Made by a program: the position numbers and the translations under genes. A stretch of 64,000 nucleotides of DNA from contig NC_071355.1 of assembly GCF_943734655.1 (NCBI RefSeq), positions 194,121,939 through 194,185,938 on the forward strand, given 5' to 3'. The notes under the pieces were generated by a model. That model did no database searches. It saw nothing but the letters and a program-made list of their open reading frames with translations, and was not told the origin of the DNA. The DNA comes from Sabethes cyaneus. Its lineage: Eukaryota; Arthropoda; Insecta; Diptera; Culicidae. Shown piece by piece: positions 46,854 through 59,470 of this stretch. Numbering within the stretch: the stretch's first letter is position 1; each line of letters begins with the position of its first letter.

Positions 46854-49800
46854 CTACAGTTTTGATTTCATCTTGGTGGGAATGATGTCTTTCCACCAGG
46901 AGGCTCGCTCCATTGCACCGGGATTCGTCATGAATACATTCTGAATGTTCTCGTACAACCGACCGTCGGATTTACCGAGGACCGAATTCAATACCCAGTC
47001 CGGTGGAGCGAGCGCATCGGCAATCGCTACGGCAGAATCCTTAAACGTATCGCACGCCTGCAACAATGTTCCTCGTATGGCGTCTGCGAAACGTGGTCCC
47101 ACCGCGAACCCGCCCGCATAGAATGTCGCCAAGTGTCTATCAATACACCACATGCCGTAAATCAGATAAACATTGAATAATACTGGTTGGAGTTCGGCCG
47201 CAACGTCCGCTCGCTGACAACGGGATCTACAAAACAAGGAATTTTAATTTTGGTAACAATTGTTGCTTAGGTAATTGGTGAAAGACTCACCTGAAACTTT
47301 TCAATGCGTAGTATTCGGCATATGCGCGACTCATGTCTCTCGCCCGGTAAACCTGAGAATCATTTCGCGCCTTGAACCTGTCTACGTTATTTTTTTCGGC
47401 AAGCTGATTTTGCTCGCAAGTCGCATGCAACAGCCAACATAAAAGCCACTCGTAGCACTGGTTGATAACTGGAAAAAAGAAAAAAAAGATATAAAATTAG
47501 ATTATTAAATCAAATAGCTGAACTGATTAATCTGAAAGTAACAACCAAAATGTTTCGATATGAGAAAAACTTCAAAGGTCAACTGTGGTGCGTGCCAAAA
47601 CGGTCTACAGCAGGTCCCAAGATGGTTTGCAGGTTTTTAATAAAGAACTGATGGAGAACAAGAAGCCGAAGAAACCAGATGAGAAAGAAGAAACCTCTAT
47701 CTTTCGATCCCCTGAAGAGTTTGACCTTTTAAAAACTCGTCGAAAAATCCCTTGAGGCAAATGCTCGGGTTCTACCCCAAAATCGAATGCAGAGATCTGG
47801 ACGACTATGGCCTGCAAGCTGCTATAGGCAGAGTAAAAGTCGGGTGATCAGTGTGTTGACCAACTTTTGGAGAGATGCTTTGAATGCATGAACTTTGCTT
47901 ATCTGATGAAGAACTGCAAAAGTCCTGAGAGATGTGGTGAAAAAAAGAACATTGCAAGAGACAAAGCACCAAAGATTCATACTATACAGAAATGACGACG
48001 GTAACGACCATATGATAGGAGCCTTCAAATGGCAGGTGTACAATAATGATGGAGTACAGAGCCATATCGAGTTCCATCCGACAGCAATAACTGGGTTGCA
48101 ATAAGGCAGCGATGGCTGCCATATATGTTATGGGAAGATTTCTCATTTAACAGATGATCTCGTGTGCAGGTTCTTTGGTCGTTAAAAAGAGGACCATGCT
48201 CATGGTTCATCAAACGAAGGACGCACTTATTGAGAAGCTCTCCGGAAGAAGACCGGTAACCATCGGAGGAGAGTTTAATGCTTGGGCAGTGGATAGTGGT
48301 GGTAGATAGACTAATTCCAGAGAATATAGCTTGCCAGAAGTCTTAGTACTCGAAAAACATCTGGAAACCATAATTCTCAATAAGTTGACAAAGTTTATAG
48401 AAAGTACCATCATCAAGTATGCAATTCGGATTCCTAAAAGGGAAGTCTACGGTTGAAGTTATCTATACAGTAGTTGCGTAGTAGTCCAGAACCTCACGCT
48501 TTATTTTAAACATGCAGCTATAAAATAGATACCACGGAGGTCCACCCACAGCCTCTTATTCAGCAACTCCTATCTCTACCTCGTGGTACCATCCAGGATA
48601 CGTTCCTTAGTGGAATGCGGACAGGGAAGCGTGCACTCATGCGAATGCGGAGTGTAAATTCTTCGCCTACAAATGACGGGTCTCGGTAGGAACAGGTTCG
48701 AATGAATCTATAAATACTAGGAACTAGAGCAGAGGGTCCAAAGCCCCAAAAAGAGGATGGTTTTTATAGCTGTTATCCATGGCTATAATGTAAAACGTGA
48801 ATGGATTAAGCCCCTAATCCAAGGTGTCATGCAACCCGTGCCGAGGGATGGACGGCGGGGGGGGGGGGGGGGGGGGCTTACAAATACTCAGCCGCAAACG
48901 GAGCCTGTTGAGTACCAGAGCGCTCTCCACAGTACTCCGCCCTTACCGCATCATGAGGGGCTCTGATGTAGCAAAGTTTTCTTTCCTCTCAACTCGTGGG
49001 ATTCTTATGGAAAACAAAATCAAAAATACAAGTGCAGATACGGTAGAAAACCCGTTCGCGAGAGGAGACATCCAGCGTTCTCCACCAAGGGTGGATAAGG
49101 ATGCAACTAGGAGCACTAGTGTGGGTGGCAGGGCAGCGGTATGCCTACCACGCCGGACACAGCGATGAACGGCCCAGCACTAATCAGGGCCCTAAAGTGG
49201 TAGCAGCGTCACAGCAGCTCGATATAATAATCAAGTTTACGTCACAGCGCGGCAATTTCTCCAAGAACCTGAAGCAGAGTTTGCTCATGCTTCGGAGAAC
49301 CTTGAATGCAGCGATCAAAACGCACAACGACCTCGTGGCGTGGCGCGTGCAGGAGAGGCGAATAAGGTGACCGTGAAAGCGTCAAAGGCAGTACAGACGG
49401 ACGCCTGCCCGTTGACGGAGTGTTGCAACGCGGCCCAGGAGGACACGGAAAGCGCTACCAGCAGCGATAAAGGCATCCGCCAAGCGTCTGAGACAATCCC
49501 CGGGAAATAGCAGCCCTGGTGAACCGAAAAAACGCCTGATCGGTAAAAGCCCTCAGGCTAGCGGATTGACAGAGCTAACCGATGAACCAGCGGGAAGCTC
49601 CAAGACGGGTGGCCCGTGGACCGAGGTTAAGGCCAAGAGGAAAGGCAGAGGAGGCTCCACTAAAAAAACAGCTCCACCTAAATCGGCAAGGAAGCGAGCG
49701 AAGAAGGGCGACGCTCTTATCCTGAAAACTGACGGGTCGAAATACTCGGAGGTTCTGAAGGCCATGAGAGGAGACACCCTACTCAGGGATCTGGGCGCGG

Positions 49801-52800
49801 ACGTGCGGAGCTTGCGGAGTGCAGGTACGTGCTCCCACACCAGAAGTGACTCTCCAGTTTAGGAACCTGGATCAGATCACCGAAGTGCGCGAGGTCGTAC
49901 TAGCTCTTAACCTTCCGTTACTCGCGCCAACTTTTGTAACACGGATACTCGCGCGTTGTATTTTGTACAACACTCTTTATCTCGGAATATCTCGGAATCC
50001 TGGCTATACAGAAAGTTACTGTCTTCAGCAAAGTTAATCAGTAGGTTAAGACCTTTCGTTTGGGGGATAGAATTTTATAAGTTTGTCACCAGGCGGCGCC
50101 AAAGCCCGCTGTAAATTGTACATCTTGCAGTAGTGGCCATATACAAGTTGTTGCATTCGGAAAGATCCTTTTATCGTTCCTAAATGATGTAGCATTCTAT
50201 TGATTAAATTTTTTTCTAGCAGTTATCATGTTTTCTTAGATATTTCTCACATAAAATATCTCATCACATAAAGTATGATAACATTTCTGCTGTTGGCAGA
50301 AAGTAGGGCGTCTGTGGTTAGAAAGTAAGGCTAATGTGGTGTTTTGATTTACTTGGGCAGGATGTTTAGAAAGTTTTTTGCACAGTTATGATACATAGTG
50401 TGAAAATTGGATACTTTCGTTCATCAGCCTAGCATTTTTGGTCCACTAAAACATTTTTTGAAAACAAGATCATACAAATAAACAGATTCCGTAGATAGAA
50501 CACATTCAGAAAACTAGCCCATACACTAGCGCCGTGAAGTCACGAAATTATGAACTTTTGCACAGCGGAATGACCATCAACTGCTGAATAACTTTGCTGC
50601 ATACAGAAACCATTTTCCCTTATGAAGAAATAAGAGAAAATTCCAGTAGGGACCAAGTGCGGTACCCCTCACATGCCGCTTGCATCATTTCTGCGATTTC
50701 GGTTTATGCTCATCTATTTTGCTGAAAAGTATAAAGCATTAATGTATTGAATAATTAAGTCATTTTGTTCATAATAATTTTATTGAAGAATACATTTTGG
50801 TTTGACATCGATCTGTTACTTTAAAACAAAATGGCATCCAAAAATCTACAAGTGTTGTACAAAATACAACAGCGCGAATAACGGAAGGTTAAAGAGCAAA
50901 GTGGAGTGGTGGTGGCAACCGAGGCGGTTCGCCTACGCAAGGGTCCGGCCGGGACCCAGGTAGCCACCATACGACTTCCGCTGGCGAACTGAAACGATGC
51001 CCTGAAGGCTGCTAGGCTAAAAGTGGAGTGGTCGGTATGCCCTTTGAGCATGCACAAGCAGTCGGAAGCTTGCTTCCGTTGCTTCGAGCACGGACATAAA
51101 GCCTAGAACTGCAAGGGGCCAGATAGGAGCCAATTGTGCAGGAGATGTGGCAGTGCTGGCCATAAAGCGAGGGACCGCGCGCAGCCTCCCAAGTGCCTGA
51201 TCTGTACCGGTACACGGGACGCAAAGCACGTAACGGGAGATCCAAGGTGCCCAGTCGGTGTGCCGTTCATAGTGCAAGTGACACAACTCAACCTGAACCA
51301 CTGCAGCACGGTTCAGCAGCTGTTACACCATGCAGTTTCTGAGACAGCAATGGACATTACCAAAATCATGGACCCATATCGCGTCCCTGCCGGAAACGGC
51401 AACTGGGTCTCGGATAGGTCCGGGACGGCGGCTATATGGACGACAAGCAGGTTCCCGGTTCAAGAGGTTGTGTCAACTGCAGACGAGGGATTTGCGGTTG
51501 GTCTATCGAGCAGTTTACGCGGATGGTAGACCGAATATCAGCTGTGCTGATTAGTTTAAAGCCGGTGGTTGTGGCGAGCGACTTAAACGCTTGGACGGTA
51601 GAGTGGGAAAGTCGTCGCACGAACCATGGGGGTAGGATTCTGCTTGAGGCTTTGGCAAAGATTAACGTAGATCTGACCAACGTCGGCAACACAAGTACCT
51701 TTAGTAGGAACGGTACTTTCGGCAGTCCTGGTCTGATAGGAGACTGGAGAGTAGACAATGGCTACACTCACAGTGACCATCAGGCGGTCCGCTATGGTGT
51801 CGGTCAGATAACGAGGCGGCAGGCGGCGAGTAGAGCCGACACTCCAACCACCCGTGGATGGAAGACATCTTACTTCGATCCCGAAGTATTTGTGGAAGCG
51901 ATCCGAAGAGAGTGCGGTGATCGCGGTATGCCTGATCCGAACGCTGATCATTTTATTGAGGTACTGTTGCGACCATGTGACACTACTATGCCTAGGAAAA
52001 GCCGACCTAGGTATGAGAGGTCACCGGCTTACTGGTGGACAGCTGAAATTGCGGAACTCTGCGGAGCGTGCTTTCTAGCGAGGAGAATTATGAAAAGAGC
52101 TCGTTCGGACGAAGGTAGGGCTGAATGGCGAGTAGCACTTGTTGCTGCACGCGCAGCACTTAAGAGTGGGATAAAAGCTAGTAAACAAGCCTGCTTTGAA
52201 ACGTTATGTGCTAGTGCCAATGCGAACCCGTGTGGTGATACCTACAGGGTCGTAATGGCAAAGACCATGGGCGTGATGGCGCCCACAGACCGATCGCCAG
52301 AGATGCTGAAGCGAATCACCGAGGGCCTCTTTCCGCGCCACGAGCCAAGCCGAACAGCCGATTATGGACCGTTTTCAAATGTACACTAATATTTTTTTCA
52401 ACAATGGACAATGTATTTTTAATTTCGGTAAATCATATCTTCTTCATGTATTTTTGTATTTTTTTAACAGCTTGAGAAAAAAAATTCCAAAATTTTAGTT
52501 GTCACCCGTTAGCAATCCTGTAGTGTACAGAAAAAAGTTAGATAGTGTTATCGGTTGATTTGCAGCAGCCATGGTGCAGACAGTCATAACACTACGCTCG
52601 ATGCTTTGTTCATACTGTCAGCCTTACATCAGAGCGAAGATGTTGGACATCGTGAGGCACTTCGTGTCTTGATGAGCTGGCGCCTACAAAATCCCTTCTG
52701 AAGAAAGGCGAGAACATCGAATTAAAACCTCAGTCGAGGTCAGCCGTGTCTGAGCAGCAGGCAATGACCCAGAAGGAGCGGCTCAAGGTGCTGGTCAAAA

Positions 52801-55800
52801 GCACCGTGGTCATGATGGATTAGGAGACCTACTTGACGCGAGAACGCAAAGAGTGGCAGGGGACCAAAGAGACAAGGGATGACGTCAAGTATATCTTCGA
52901 CATCAAGTTTCCGAAGAAGGTCCTTCTGTGGATGATGATCAGCGAAAAATCAAATACAGAAGTGTTCGTTTTGTTACACAATGACTTTCATTCAGGAACG
53001 TCTATGGCTTCGAGGCTTCGAGGAGAGCATCATCAGCAAGTGGCGTCAGCGTTTGACAAACACCAGACAAATCGCGGCACAACCCCATGTCAGCCTGAAG
53101 GTGTGCAGTGTGCTGAACCGGATAAAAATGTATCCTTTCGCCAATACAGGTTCAAAAACTGTTACCTGCGAATAAACGTAAGTGGATTGAGTTTTGCAGG
53201 ATTATGCAAGCAAAAGTGGAGGCGAACCGTAAATTTATGAAAAACATTGTTGTTGCTGTTGTTGTTTTTCATACATGAATTCTTGTTGCTTTTAGATACT
53301 ATTTTAAAACACAAGACCATACATTTAAAATTAAATTGCAACTAAACTAAAAGAGATAGGCGTTTTACGTCCAAGAACAAATTGTGACACGGTACCAGAG
53401 CTTCAAATTAGTAAATAAAATAAATCAGTTTTATCACACCTTTTTAGGAGAAATTTGATAAAAACGCCTGGAGAAACATTTATTTCAAAGCTTTTTGCTT
53501 CTAAAAAGTGACTAAATTTCATGAAGTAGCAAGTCTAAGAACAATTTCAGTTCGAGAGTTTCTCAGCTTTCGATTGAAGCTATAACAGAATTGAACCAGC
53601 TAGCGTAGTTGCACGATACTCGCAGAAAGTAGGGTTTTACCAAGTGATCGGTTTTTGGCCGACCCAGCCGGTTTTTCATCTGCAAAGTCGGCTGCCGCTC
53701 AATCCGGCAGAGGCCGGTTTTCCGACATAGAAAGCCGGATTTATACTTTTTGTCGCATTTTTTAAATTTATTTTTTATTTCTTTTCCACTAAATTTTCGA
53801 ATAAACGTAAGAGTTTAAATTTGACCGGCCCGACTTCAGATATGATTGCATCGTTGACAGTTGACAGTTCCTAAGAGAATTCGAGATTTGGTATGAGTGC
53901 GGAAGAGAATCAAAAGCAGTAAAATCATAAGTAAATATGATTTCCTAAAGCTTGTACGATTGCTAACGATTGAGATTTGACCACATTTTTTTTCATCAAA
54001 TGAGGTCCACTATCACCCGCTGACACTAAGCTACCTAACACCTTGTATACAGAAAGAAGTGCCTGCTATAAGAATGTATGCTGTAACAATTGCCGTAAAG
54101 CCGCAGCAGGACGTCGTAGCGTTTTGCAAAAGCCTAATAAACCAAACGTAGGATTAAAGGAAAATTTGTTCCATTGAGCCATCTTTTGTGGTTTCCTTTT
54201 GTCACCATCCTAAATTAATTCATTCTTTTAATGGATACGTTAGTAACCGTTAAAAACGACAATTCAACCTCTCTACGCTAGAAAATAGGAGAACTCAAAA
54301 GCTTCACCTCGGCCGAGATGATATTGTACGCGTAGTTACGTTGAAAACCGCAGCAGGCACATTAACGCGGCCCAATATAAAAATATGCATCTTGGCAACA
54401 GCAAAATTCTCCGAACAAATTGATAAACAATATAGAATTCAGAAAGATTTGGTACTCACATTCAGCACTATCCACGTTGCAGCGGCCGGCCACCACCGCA
54501 TCGAAGCTGTTCTTCAGGATAGTCTCACGCCGTTCGATAAAATTGGCTGATCCCACCGGACTCTCCACACTGTATCCCTTCCACTGCCGCAGCAACCAGT
54601 TGGACGCTTGCTGCCCCAGCACATTATTATCGCCTTCATACGTACAACTGGGATCGTGATTATTCCTCAGTTCTCCGAGATTCGCTGCCTTTAGGTAACC
54701 GTGTCCCCCGCAAGCTTCTCGCGACTCCTGGATGGCATCCCGCGCCGTCCAGGTTACCAGCGGCTTGGACGAGGACACGAGGGCATGAATTTCCGATACG
54801 ATTTGCGTCAGCAACTCGAACCCGTTAGATTCCGCTTGAGATTTCTGTACAGTTTCCAGATAGATTTCTGTTAGAGCGAATACCGATACTTTAAGTACGC
54901 AGGACGCTGCTAAGTACGGGAAAATTCTCCATTGCTAAAAATAAAGTTTTCATTATAGAATTCGTTAGATGCAAACCAGGTTTAGCCTACATGCAGCTGG
55001 TATTCGATAATTGACTGCTCCGGGCCATCCTTCTCCGGACCGAATTGTTTCCTCAGGGCAGCGTATCGCACAGCAATTACGGCTGCATGCGAAAGAGTGT
55101 TCGTCGATTCCTGCATAATACCCAACCGACCGGCGGAAAATGATTCCAAAACTGCCCCCAATATTTTACCGGGTTCGTTAAACGTACTTTCGTATACTCC
55201 CTCGGGCGTTACATCTCCCGCTCGGTTCAGCAGGTTCTCTCGTGGTATTCGATAATTGTTAAACATAACGAACCCATTGTCAATACCATTCAAACCAATC
55301 TTTTCACCGATGTCACCCACGATAACTCCCGGGTAGGGCTGCAGGGTTTTGGGATCCCGAATAGGCACCAAGAAACCTTGCAGACCTTGATCCTTTCCGT
55401 CGTTTGTGTAAAGAATGGCGAACAGCAGTGCTATCGAGGCAGTTTTTCCCAGGTTACCAATCCAGCACTTAGCTGCTTCGAAATCCGGAGTGTTGATAAT
55501 AAACTCCTGCGTCCCCGGGTCGTAAGTGGCAGTTGTGCGACATCGTTTCGTGTTACTACCGTGACTGACTTCGGTAATGGCTAGGCAGGTGATGATCTGA
55601 AAGATAGACCGGTTAGCTGGTGAATTGTTCGATCATCCAATCTGTACCTACCTCCCTGTTCCAGGCAGCATTGTACACTGCTGAATGTCTCTCGGTTCCC
55701 ATTGCGAGGAGCGAATTTGTAAAGAGGCCTACACCTAGAGCAATCTTAACCGACATGCTTGGACAGACGGCATGCAGTGCCTCGTTGATGCTCATCAGAT

Positions 55801-56183
55801 ACCGCACACGATATTTGTAGTCGGACGAATAGATTTCGGCCGGTGCTAGTTCTAAATCTGCGATTCGGTTAACCTGCTTTGCCGCTCGCTCCTTTTGCTC
55901 GTCGACTGATAAAGTCGCTGTGACCGGAGTGAAAAGTGGTTCCGATTCCAATCTGCGCCACACCTCGTACTGTAATGCAAAAGCGGAGAGTTTTAATAAA
56001 ATCTGAAAATGTTTTTGTTGAGTGAGTTAAAGGGTGGGAAATACAGACCTTTATCCGCGTTAGGTTCGGATTTTCCAATACCATTTTGAGTTCCTTCCAG
56101 TTGAACTTTGCACGATTTCGATACTCACAGAGAGGTCCCCGCGGTAGGTCCGGCAGTAAACTGTTTTTGACTTCTTTCGCCAT
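46854..56183 (-). CDS. ACOX3: Peroxisomal acyl-CoA oxidase, ACOX3 type, six exons (694 aa)
   Basis: Exons on the minus strand: 56049-56183, 55652-55969, 54991-55596, 54460-54934, 47291-47468, 46854-47226. They total 2085 bases, all junctions in phase at GT-AG sites. The enzyme oxidises acyl-CoA to trans-2-enoyl-CoA with FAD, producing hydrogen peroxide, as the first step of peroxisomal beta-oxidation. Visible marks: SVKIALGVGLFTNSLLAMG, the flavin-site motif LAITEVSHGSNTK (about 156-168), DFEAAKCWIGNLGKTA, GDIGEKIGLNGIDNGFVMF, ACGGHGY (about 427-433), CTYEGDNN with the likely catalytic Glu at 453, APPDWVLNSVLGKSDGRLYE, and C-terminal SKL, a type 1 peroxisomal targeting signal. SHGSNTK and the overall length favour ACOX3 (branched-chain substrates) over ACOX1; this is by recall. 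Intron 5, about 7 kb, is packed with transposons; the others are short. Confidence 0.92.
47600..48420 (+). mobile_element. LINE ORF1/endonuclease relic in oxidase intron 5
   Basis: Reads QVFNKELMENKKPKKPDEKE near 47628, a CCHC-type knuckle remnant RCFECMNFAYLMKNC near 47875, and an endonuclease piece EKLSGRRPVTIGGEFNAWAV near 48233, where GEFNAW corresponds to the GDFNAW catalytic motif. Frames are broken. It lies antisense to the oxidase gene. Confidence 0.6.
48600..52366 (+). mobile_element. R1/LOA-type LINE: 5' leader, ORF1 and endonuclease, no RT
   Basis: A 5' leader (with a run of 20 G at 48857-48876) leads into ORF1 fragments (KFTSQRGNFSKNLKQSLLML near 49240; LTDEPAGSSKTGGPWTEVKA near 49570). 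It continues across an inserted element to zinc knuckles (CFRCFEHGHKA near 51077, CRRCGSAGHKARDR near 51137). ORF2 begins with an endonuclease: VTQLNLNHCSTVQQLL (near 51280), VVASDLNAWTVEWESR (near 51568) and YTHSDHQAVRYGV (near 51763), the last being the SDH box. A linker follows to PEMLKRITEGLFP near 52300. The reverse transcriptase is absent. Stops and a frameshift are present. Confidence 0.8.
49911..50888. mobile_element. 978-bp TTAA-flanked element (piggyBac-like ends)
   Basis: The element lies between TTAA at 49907-49910 and TTAA at 50889-50892. Its ends are CCTTCCGTTACTCGCGC and, on the other strand, CCTTCCGTTATTCGCGC, each followed within 10-30 bases by GTTGTATTTTGTACAACACT. Deleting it with one TTAA rejoins the LINE ORF1 frame as VVLAL-KEQSG. 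No transposase is visible. Ends starting CC and TTAA duplication are typical of piggyBac-type elements. Confidence 0.8.
52380..52530 (-). mobile_element. Tc1/mariner-like element end
   Basis: On the minus strand, TAACGGGTGACAACTAAAAT then TTTGGAATTTTTTTTC matches the end of the relic at 349-385. Only the terminus is present, cut into the 3' side of the R1-type LINE. Confidence 0.5.
52560..53250 (+). mobile_element. Tc1/mariner-like transposase relic
   Basis: Reads LKKGENIELKPQSRSAVSEQ near 52690, LVKSTVVMMD then a stop, ETYLTRERKEWQGTKETRDD and the core segment FPKKVLLWMMISEKSNTEV near 52908. Later frames are shifted. The C-terminal acidic motif is not seen. It lies in intron 5 of the oxidase gene. 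Confidence 0.6.
53251..54459. other. Remainder of oxidase intron 5
   Basis: No gene. Near 53655-53745, GGCCGG/GCCGGTTTT words are repeated in both orientations (AGCCGGTTTTTC, GAGGCCGGTTTTCC, AAAGCCGGATT). Confidence 0.4.
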
Positions 56184-57459
56184 TGTACTGTTGAACGAAT
56201 TGCTGAAGGTCTCGGAGGTTGTGCGAAATATTTAAAGACCTGCAACAGATGAAACAAACTATCCTATAGAGCAAAGTTAGGAACTAAAGCGAGCTCAACC
56301 CAGTTATCTTAATTGATATTGGTGGCCTTCACTATTAACAACCGACTAATTAGAGCAACACACATTGATCATAATACGCAGATCACTTATCACTGGTGCT
56401 GAAATTACAGGCAAAAAACTAAACCATTTGTTCGCAGGATTTGCCTTAATTTCAAGCGTATAAATTTTATTTTATTTATACATATTGAAAACTCAGCAAA
56501 TAACATCTATGTTTTATTTTCCCATTTTTAAACACGATATTGCCACAGCCAAATTTCACTCTTGCATTGAGTAAGATGCATTGCACAGTTTTAACGATTT
56601 TTTTATTGTGGCGATAAAATGTATGGTCGTCGTTTATTATCTAGCGGCACCGCCGGGGAAACAACCACAGGTGGAATTTTCAGTATCGGGCGTTCAAAAT
56701 ATGATCCTTAAAGAAATGCATGAAAATTCAACGAATGTTGCAAGAAGCAGCACCCGTTATTTTTCATATAGAATTCGAAAATTTGTCAGCTACGAGCTAC
56801 GATGCTACACTTACTCTCAACCCGCAGGTAATAGCATAATGGCATCAAATATTTTACATCCAATAAAGCATCTACAGCTACACAGCGCGCTTAATTCATT
56901 ATGTATTCAACTCACGCATCAGCATTTTTGAGACTCATAGGAATATTTAATATGCCTACGTACTGGAGACCAAACGTGTCGTAGCATATTTCAGTTCTTT
57001 TTCTTAGTTATTTGCCAGGAAATAAATAACTGTAATCGTACAGCCAATAAGCAGAAAGTTCAGGAGTTTAAATCAAATAACGAAAAGAAATCGAATCGAC
57101 TGTTGAAACATTGAAAGTTATTCAATGTGTTTTAAATCTGCCATTCCACACTATCCGTTAGTTTACAAGCATGGAAAATGATATCCGCATGGATAGCTCT
57201 AACATTCAAACCACACATAAAAATCATAAATATCCTTTAAATCCCGATTTTAAGAAATTTTTACAATAAACTCCCAAGTTGTGTACTAGCTTCAGAGCGG
57301 CTCACCATACGGTGCCTGTCAAACGTCAACTTTCGGCCTAAAGTAACACCAGAACCGTCAGCGTAAACGACTGTGTTTGGGACTTGCCCATCAAGGGTAG
57401 TTATCTTTCACAGTAATTGCTATTTTTGCTTCACTTATAAGCAAAGAACATCAAAGAAA
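56184..57459. other. Upstream region of the oxidase gene
   Basis: GTTGCAG at about 56241 on the minus strand resembles an acceptor for a leader exon. No promoter is placed and no other gene recognised; the plus-strand frame from 56581 lacks any domain. Confidence 0.35.
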
Positions 57460-57690
57460 ATATCTATAACATGTCACAAACTTGTCTAAAGTGGTTGTAA
57501 TAGAAAATTCTCGATACTATGAATGGTCAGATCGAGTTTAAAATCATCGACATAAAATAGTCTGCAATCGATTCCCATGGCATGAAGTATGTCATTGAAA
57601 AAGACTATAATGAGAAGTGGGCCAGGAGTGCTGCCCTGAGGTACACAAAACTCTTTTTGAATGTAGATATCCAATCAGATCCCAGCTTAA
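57460..57690 (-). mobile_element. Jockey-like LINE reverse-transcriptase fragment
   Basis: Minus strand reads VPQGSTPGPLLIIVFFNDI and CRLFYVDDFKLDLTIHSIEN, the QG and YxDD motifs of reverse transcriptase. The fragment is short and isolated. Confidence 0.6.
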
Positions 57691-58243
57691 CTTGCAAAAC
57701 ATTATCATACAGGCTGTGACATAGGAATGAGGTTTCTAAATATAATATTTTATGCAGCGTGATGATCAATTCGGACGAAATCCAACTGTCAAGGAACGAC
57801 TAATGACAAATCCGTGGAAAAATTTAGTTTCCTGCTGTGCTCAAAGTGACACAAAATAATGATTATTTCAAACAATTTGGATACATTCGGCACTGTAATT
57901 TAACACATTCTAACGATTATCATCCTTAAAAATCAGATTTTTCTGGAGTTTATAGCATAAACAATTTGAATTTTATAATACATAAGAGTTTTTCTGTAAA
58001 GTGAAGCAGTTTCTGGTGCGAAGAATGATAAACTAGATGAAACGGGGAAATTTTGATATGTAGCCCAAAAATATATTGGGTCATCTAATGACAGAAGTTA
58101 GACTTATCCGCCGTAGTGTGGTAGAAGTGAGCAGTCGGTTACCGACCATCGATGCGGCAAGCTCAGCACATACCACTCCGGGTGTGTTTGGTGGGTATTT
58201 CATCGCATCTGATCCAGGAGCACGAAGCATTCAACGTTTCCTG
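57691..58243. other. Unassigned sequence
   Basis: No gene recognised between two LINE fragments. Confidence 0.4.
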
Positions 58244-58880
58244 TTATGAGATCAGAAATAAATAGCCGCTGCTGTTTGATTCGACTCGACTCAACTGACA
58301 GTGGTCTGGATAACTCGGAAGATTAACTGGACCATTCAAAGGCAACTGACGCAAGGTGAATCGCAGAAATTTCTTCTGGATACACTCAATCAAAAGGGAT
58401 TGCATTACTTGGGACGGCACCCAAACAGGGGATGCATACTCCAAAAATGCTTCAAATAAGCGAGCAATAGAGCGTCGTGAGGCAATAAATGTCGGTAAAT
58501 CCAGCATGACGTTTAACTTCATGATCTCGTTCAACTTCAGCTTCGAGTCGATTGTAACACCTAGATCGCGGGTAGAGTTGACACGTTCCAGACAATCCGA
58601 TTCCATTTTGTACTGATGGAACAGTATTGCAGCGCCTGTAAAAAATACCTTGCATTTTTTCTGTTAACACGCATACCGTTGTTACCGCACCAAATAAGTT
58701 AGTTAGTTGCTATCTACTTGTAATGCGACGTAGTCGACAGGAGTGACAATCACTCGAAAAACTTTTAGATCGTCGGCAAAATAAAATTTCGACGATGAAA
58801 GCAGCTCTAACAAGTCGGTGATATAGATGATAAAGATGAGAGGTACAAACACACAGCCTTGGGGTACTTAGACGATATGC
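58244..58880 (-). mobile_element. Jockey-like LINE fragment: RT box to thumb
   Basis: On the minus strand, QGCVFVPLIFIIYITDLLEL near 58860 leads to KFYFADDLKVFRVI (catalytic FADD), then after a frame change MESDCLERVNSTRDLGVTID (58606) and FLEYASPVWVPSQVM. This order matches the second half of jockey-clade ORF2. It is interrupted by stops. Confidence 0.65.
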
Positions 58881-59116
58881 AGAATATTCTGAAGTGAAGA
58901 GTTCACTTTACTCTGCAGACTTCATAATCAACTGTTCGAGTACAGTAAGATTGCGGGGCTAGTATTACGATGCCATTACTCTAACGGTTGCTCCGGTTCA
59001 AGGTTCGAATATGCGATGCCTAGTTTGTTAGACTAGTCCTGTTAGAAACAGTTTTTTAAATTCGGTCTTGGATTACTCGTCAATGCGCTGTGCGTCAACG
59101 GTGACCTAGTCGAACC

Positions 59117-59470
59117 TTGGTGCCGGTGGGGTTTTTGAAAAAAATGACCTCCACAACGCTTTCGTCCGGCATCCTCGCGTCTACTATAGATTCTCGACTT
59201 TCACCAGGTGTACGGTGGAAATCTTTCCAAAGCGTTCCTGAAGTTCGTTATGAGAGTCGATCTAACAGGATCTGGGAGAATAGCTTTACCAACGTTATGT
59301 CTCGATAGTTGTAGCATTCGATAGAGCCGATCACCCTTTTTGTAGATAGGACTAGCAACTTTTTCCATTCATTCCTCCAGCTTCTCCTCATCCCAAATTT
59401 TGAAAATAACCCAGTTATTTCCAATATTTCTCGGTCATGTTTGTAGGGTATGAAATGGGAAAGGCAAATA
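59117..59470 (-). mobile_element. LINE relic with internal deletion
   Basis: Minus strand reads KHDREILEITG and MRRSWRNEWKKLLVLSTKR near 59400, CYNYRDITLVKLFSQILLDR near 59280, then jumps to the C-terminal motif ARMPDESVVEVIFFKNPTG near 59150. It is the same LINE type as at 33.5 kb, reverse orientation. Confidence 0.6.

Noticed and set aside
58935..59060. Possible tRNA-like SINE head (GGTTCGAAT word)
   Set aside because: No convincing box A partner, tail or second copy.
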